64,000 bases of DNA from Solirubrobacter sp963792915 (GTDB lineage: Bacteria > Actinomycetota > Thermoleophilia > Solirubrobacterales > Solirubrobacteraceae), in the NCBI GenBank assembly GCA_963792915.1, contig CAWBYD010000003.1:992001-1056000 (forward strand), read 5' to 3'. Position numbers and translations under genes: made by a program. Positions 62,829 through 64,000 of this stretch are shown one piece after another; positions within the stretch are counted from its first letter, which is position 1; every line of letters begins with the position of its first letter. A model generated the notes under the pieces. That model did not search any database. It worked only from the letters and a program-made list of their open reading frames with translations, and was not told the origin of the DNA.

Positions 62829-62897
62829 TCACACACGCCGGAACACACGAGCCCGGCGCCGCGGCGTCACGCGGTCGTTCGTGGCCTGTCTCCCCGA
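62829..62897 (+). other. attR region: core repeat and arm-like motifs
   Basis: CCTGTCTCCCCGA (62885-62897) repeats the tRNA-Pro 3' end. Two ACACACG motifs (62829-62837, 62841-62850) precede it and match three at the left end. Confidence 0.7.
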
Positions 62898-62903
62898 CTC
62901 GAG

Positions 62904-62929
62904 GAAAGCCCTGCTGACGCGGGGCTTTC
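62904..62929 (+). terminator. hairpin terminator past the integrase
   Basis: GAAAGCCC and GGGCTTTC form an 8-bp stem followed by TTCGCTCC. It lies outside the right core repeat, in chromosomal or second-element DNA. Confidence 0.5.
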
Positions 62930-62959
62930 TTCGCTCCTGAGGGGTCGGCTGGTGGGCGC

Positions 62960-63006
62960 TGGGGTCCAATCTGGGGTCCAATTTCTCGCGCCAGCCCCTA
63001 TAGGGG
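62960..63006 (+). promoter_or_regulatory. tandem repeat and palindrome upstream of the second integrase
   Basis: TGGGGTCCAAT occurs at 62960-62970 and 62972-62982. CCCCTATAGGGG (62995-63006) is a perfect 12-bp palindrome ending 2 bases before the integrase ATG. These are candidate integrase arm sites or an autoregulatory operator. Confidence 0.45.
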
Positions 63007-63008
63007 AT

Positions 63009-64000
63009 ATGAAGCGTCCATACGGCTCCGGCCAGATCTACGAGAAGTCCGGTGGGTACTACGCGCGCTGGCGCACCGCGGACGGACGTCGGCTGAACCG
63101 CCGTCTCGGTCCCAAGCGCACCCCGGGTTCGGCGGACGGCCGCACGCGAGCCCAGGCCGAGCAAGCCTTCCGTCGTGTTCAGGCTGAGGAGGCACAGCGT
63201 CGCCCAGCGGATCCGATCGCCGAGACCGTGACCGTCGACCGCGCTGCCGATCTGCTGCGCGACCGGCTGGCAATCAAGGGCATCCGGCTGTCGTATCGCG
63301 AGAACTGCGAATCGATGCAACGGGTCCACATCTCGCCCGCGCTCGGCAAGCGCAAAGTCGCGTCGGTCACGACCCGTGATATCGAGCGTCTCGCCGGCGC
63401 GATGCTCGCGAAGGGACCAACGCCGAAGACGGTCCGCAACACCATGACGTTTCTCCATTCCGTGTTCGGCCTGGCGGTCGAGGAGGGGTGGACGCCGGCG
63501 AATCCCGTGGCGCGCGCGGCGCGGCCGCGGCGCCGACGCGCGGGCGATGCCAATCCGGACCTGCAGTTCCTCAAGCTGGCCGAACTGGACGCCGTGATCG
63601 AGGCCTTCCCGGACGTCGTGGTCGACCGTGACTCCCTCGCTCCGGTGCTGCGCGTCTTGGTCCTCGCCGCGGGCACCACTGGACTGCGGCAGTCCGAGTT
63701 GCTTGGCCTGCGTTGGCGCGATGTCGACGTCGCGGCTCAGCGCGTCCGGGTCCGGAACGCATGGGTGCGAGGCGAGCACTCCGGCGAGGGGAAGTCGGAC
63801 CTGAGCACGCGGCGCTCGGTGTCGCTGACCGATCGGCTGGCATTGGAGCTGAAGAAGTGGCGGCTCCGGACGGTGTTCGCCGACGACGAGGACCTGGTGT
63901 TCGCGCATCCGGAGCTTGGGACGCCGATGGACCGGACCAAGGTCACGCGCCGCTTTCAGGGGGCGTGCGAGGCCGCCGGCGTGCGCAAGATCCGCTTTCA
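63009..64000 (+). CDS. tyrosine integrase of a second element (3' truncated by the window)
   Basis: 331 residues are visible from the ATG at 63009. They begin with an AP2-like arm domain (GSGQIYEKSGGYYARWRTADGRRLNRRLGPKR), followed by a SAM-like core-binding domain (TVDRAADLLRDRLAIKG, LGKRKVASVTTRDIERLAGAML) and the start of the catalytic domain with the first Arg (TTGLRQSELLGLRWRDVD). The His and Tyr motifs would lie beyond the window. It is intact as far as seen and is transcribed away from the right core repeat. Its own attachment site is not in the window. Confidence 0.88.
   Translation, partial: MKRPYGSGQIYEKSGGYYARWRTADGRRLNRRLGPKRTPGSADGRTRAQAEQAFRRVQAEEAQRRPADPIAETVTVDRAADLLRDRLAIKGIRLSYRENCESMQRVHISPALGKRKVASVTTRDIERLAGAMLAKGPTPKTVRNTMTFLHSVFGLAVEEGWTPANPVARAARPRRRRAGDANPDLQFLKLAELDAVIEAFPDVVVDRDSLAPVLRVLVLAAGTTGLRQSELLGLRWRDVDVAAQRVRVRNAWVRGEHSGEGKSDLSTRRSVSLTDRLALELKKWRLRTVFADDEDLVFAHPELGTPMDRTKVTRRFQGACEAAGVRKIRF

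Larger units (their letters stand above)
54162..62897. mobile_element. 8.7-kb integrative element of AICE type in tRNA-Pro
   Basis: The 13-bp core repeat at both ends, repSA, an excisionase-like gene and an integrase next to the right core repeat match the pSAM2-like gene order. No FtsK/TraSA-type transfer gene lies between the boundaries, so the element looks unable to conjugate by itself. Cargo includes an aldose-epimerase gene and damaged hypothetical genes, and an IS481 copy has landed inside. Frameshifts in the integrase and in several cargo genes suggest decay or sequence error. Confidence 0.75.

Overview
The window is 64 kb of very GC-rich DNA with actinobacterial gene content. Secreted proteins carrying thrombospondin type-3 repeats plus a FecR-like tail, subtilases with short Trp-rich repeats, and a recurring C-terminal module ending in STTTP suggest a Solirubrobacter/Conexibacter-like member of the Thermoleophilia. 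The assignment is inferred from protein style only; no rRNA is present.

Layout. 0-7 kb holds secreted proteins broken by many frameshifts, followed by a lone receiver domain and a histidine-kinase remnant. 7.6-17.5 kb is ordinary chromosome: glyoxalase, YgfZ, FbiC, an ECF sigma/HxlR pair, a STAND-type regulator and a SCO protein. 17.6-33.8 kb is the most interesting block. Two convergent, overlapping operons encode a GH114-like hydrolase, a spherulin-4 (GH135)-like hydrolase, a UDP-sugar 4-epimerase, a PelF-like GT4 transferase, a polytopic membrane protein, a PelA/Agd3-like deacetylase and two membrane-anchored beta-propellers. They are followed by a membrane-tethered serine recombinase that has lost its active site and by a GGDEF-EAL enzyme. 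As remembered, the enzyme set matches the fungal galactosaminogalactan cluster (uge3, sph3, ega3, agd3, gtb3) and overlaps bacterial Pel loci, so I read it as an alpha-1,4-galactosaminan exopolysaccharide locus.

33.9-54 kb carries two paralogous subtilases. The second has a c-di-GMP-I riboswitch in its leader whose 5' strand is a perfect 9-nt complement of the spacer between Shine-Dalgarno and start codon. This stretch also holds F420 genes (cofE, cofC, cofD) next to murB, three tandem secreted paralogues, an enoyl-CoA hydratase, an inositol-phosphatase-family enzyme, a Ser/Thr kinase with a propeller sensor, an FHA regulator and five tRNA genes.

54.1-62.9 kb is an integrative element of the actinomycete AICE type. 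It is bounded by a 13-bp repeat of the tRNA-Pro 3' end, with repSA, an excisionase-like gene and a frameshifted integrase beside the right repeat, and it carries an IS481 insertion with a 15-bp target duplication. A second integrase starts at 63,009 and runs off the window.

Damage is patchy. Frameshifts cluster at 2.1-6 kb, at 39 kb and inside the mobile element, while nearly all genes between are intact. The sequence alone cannot separate true gene decay from local assembly error.
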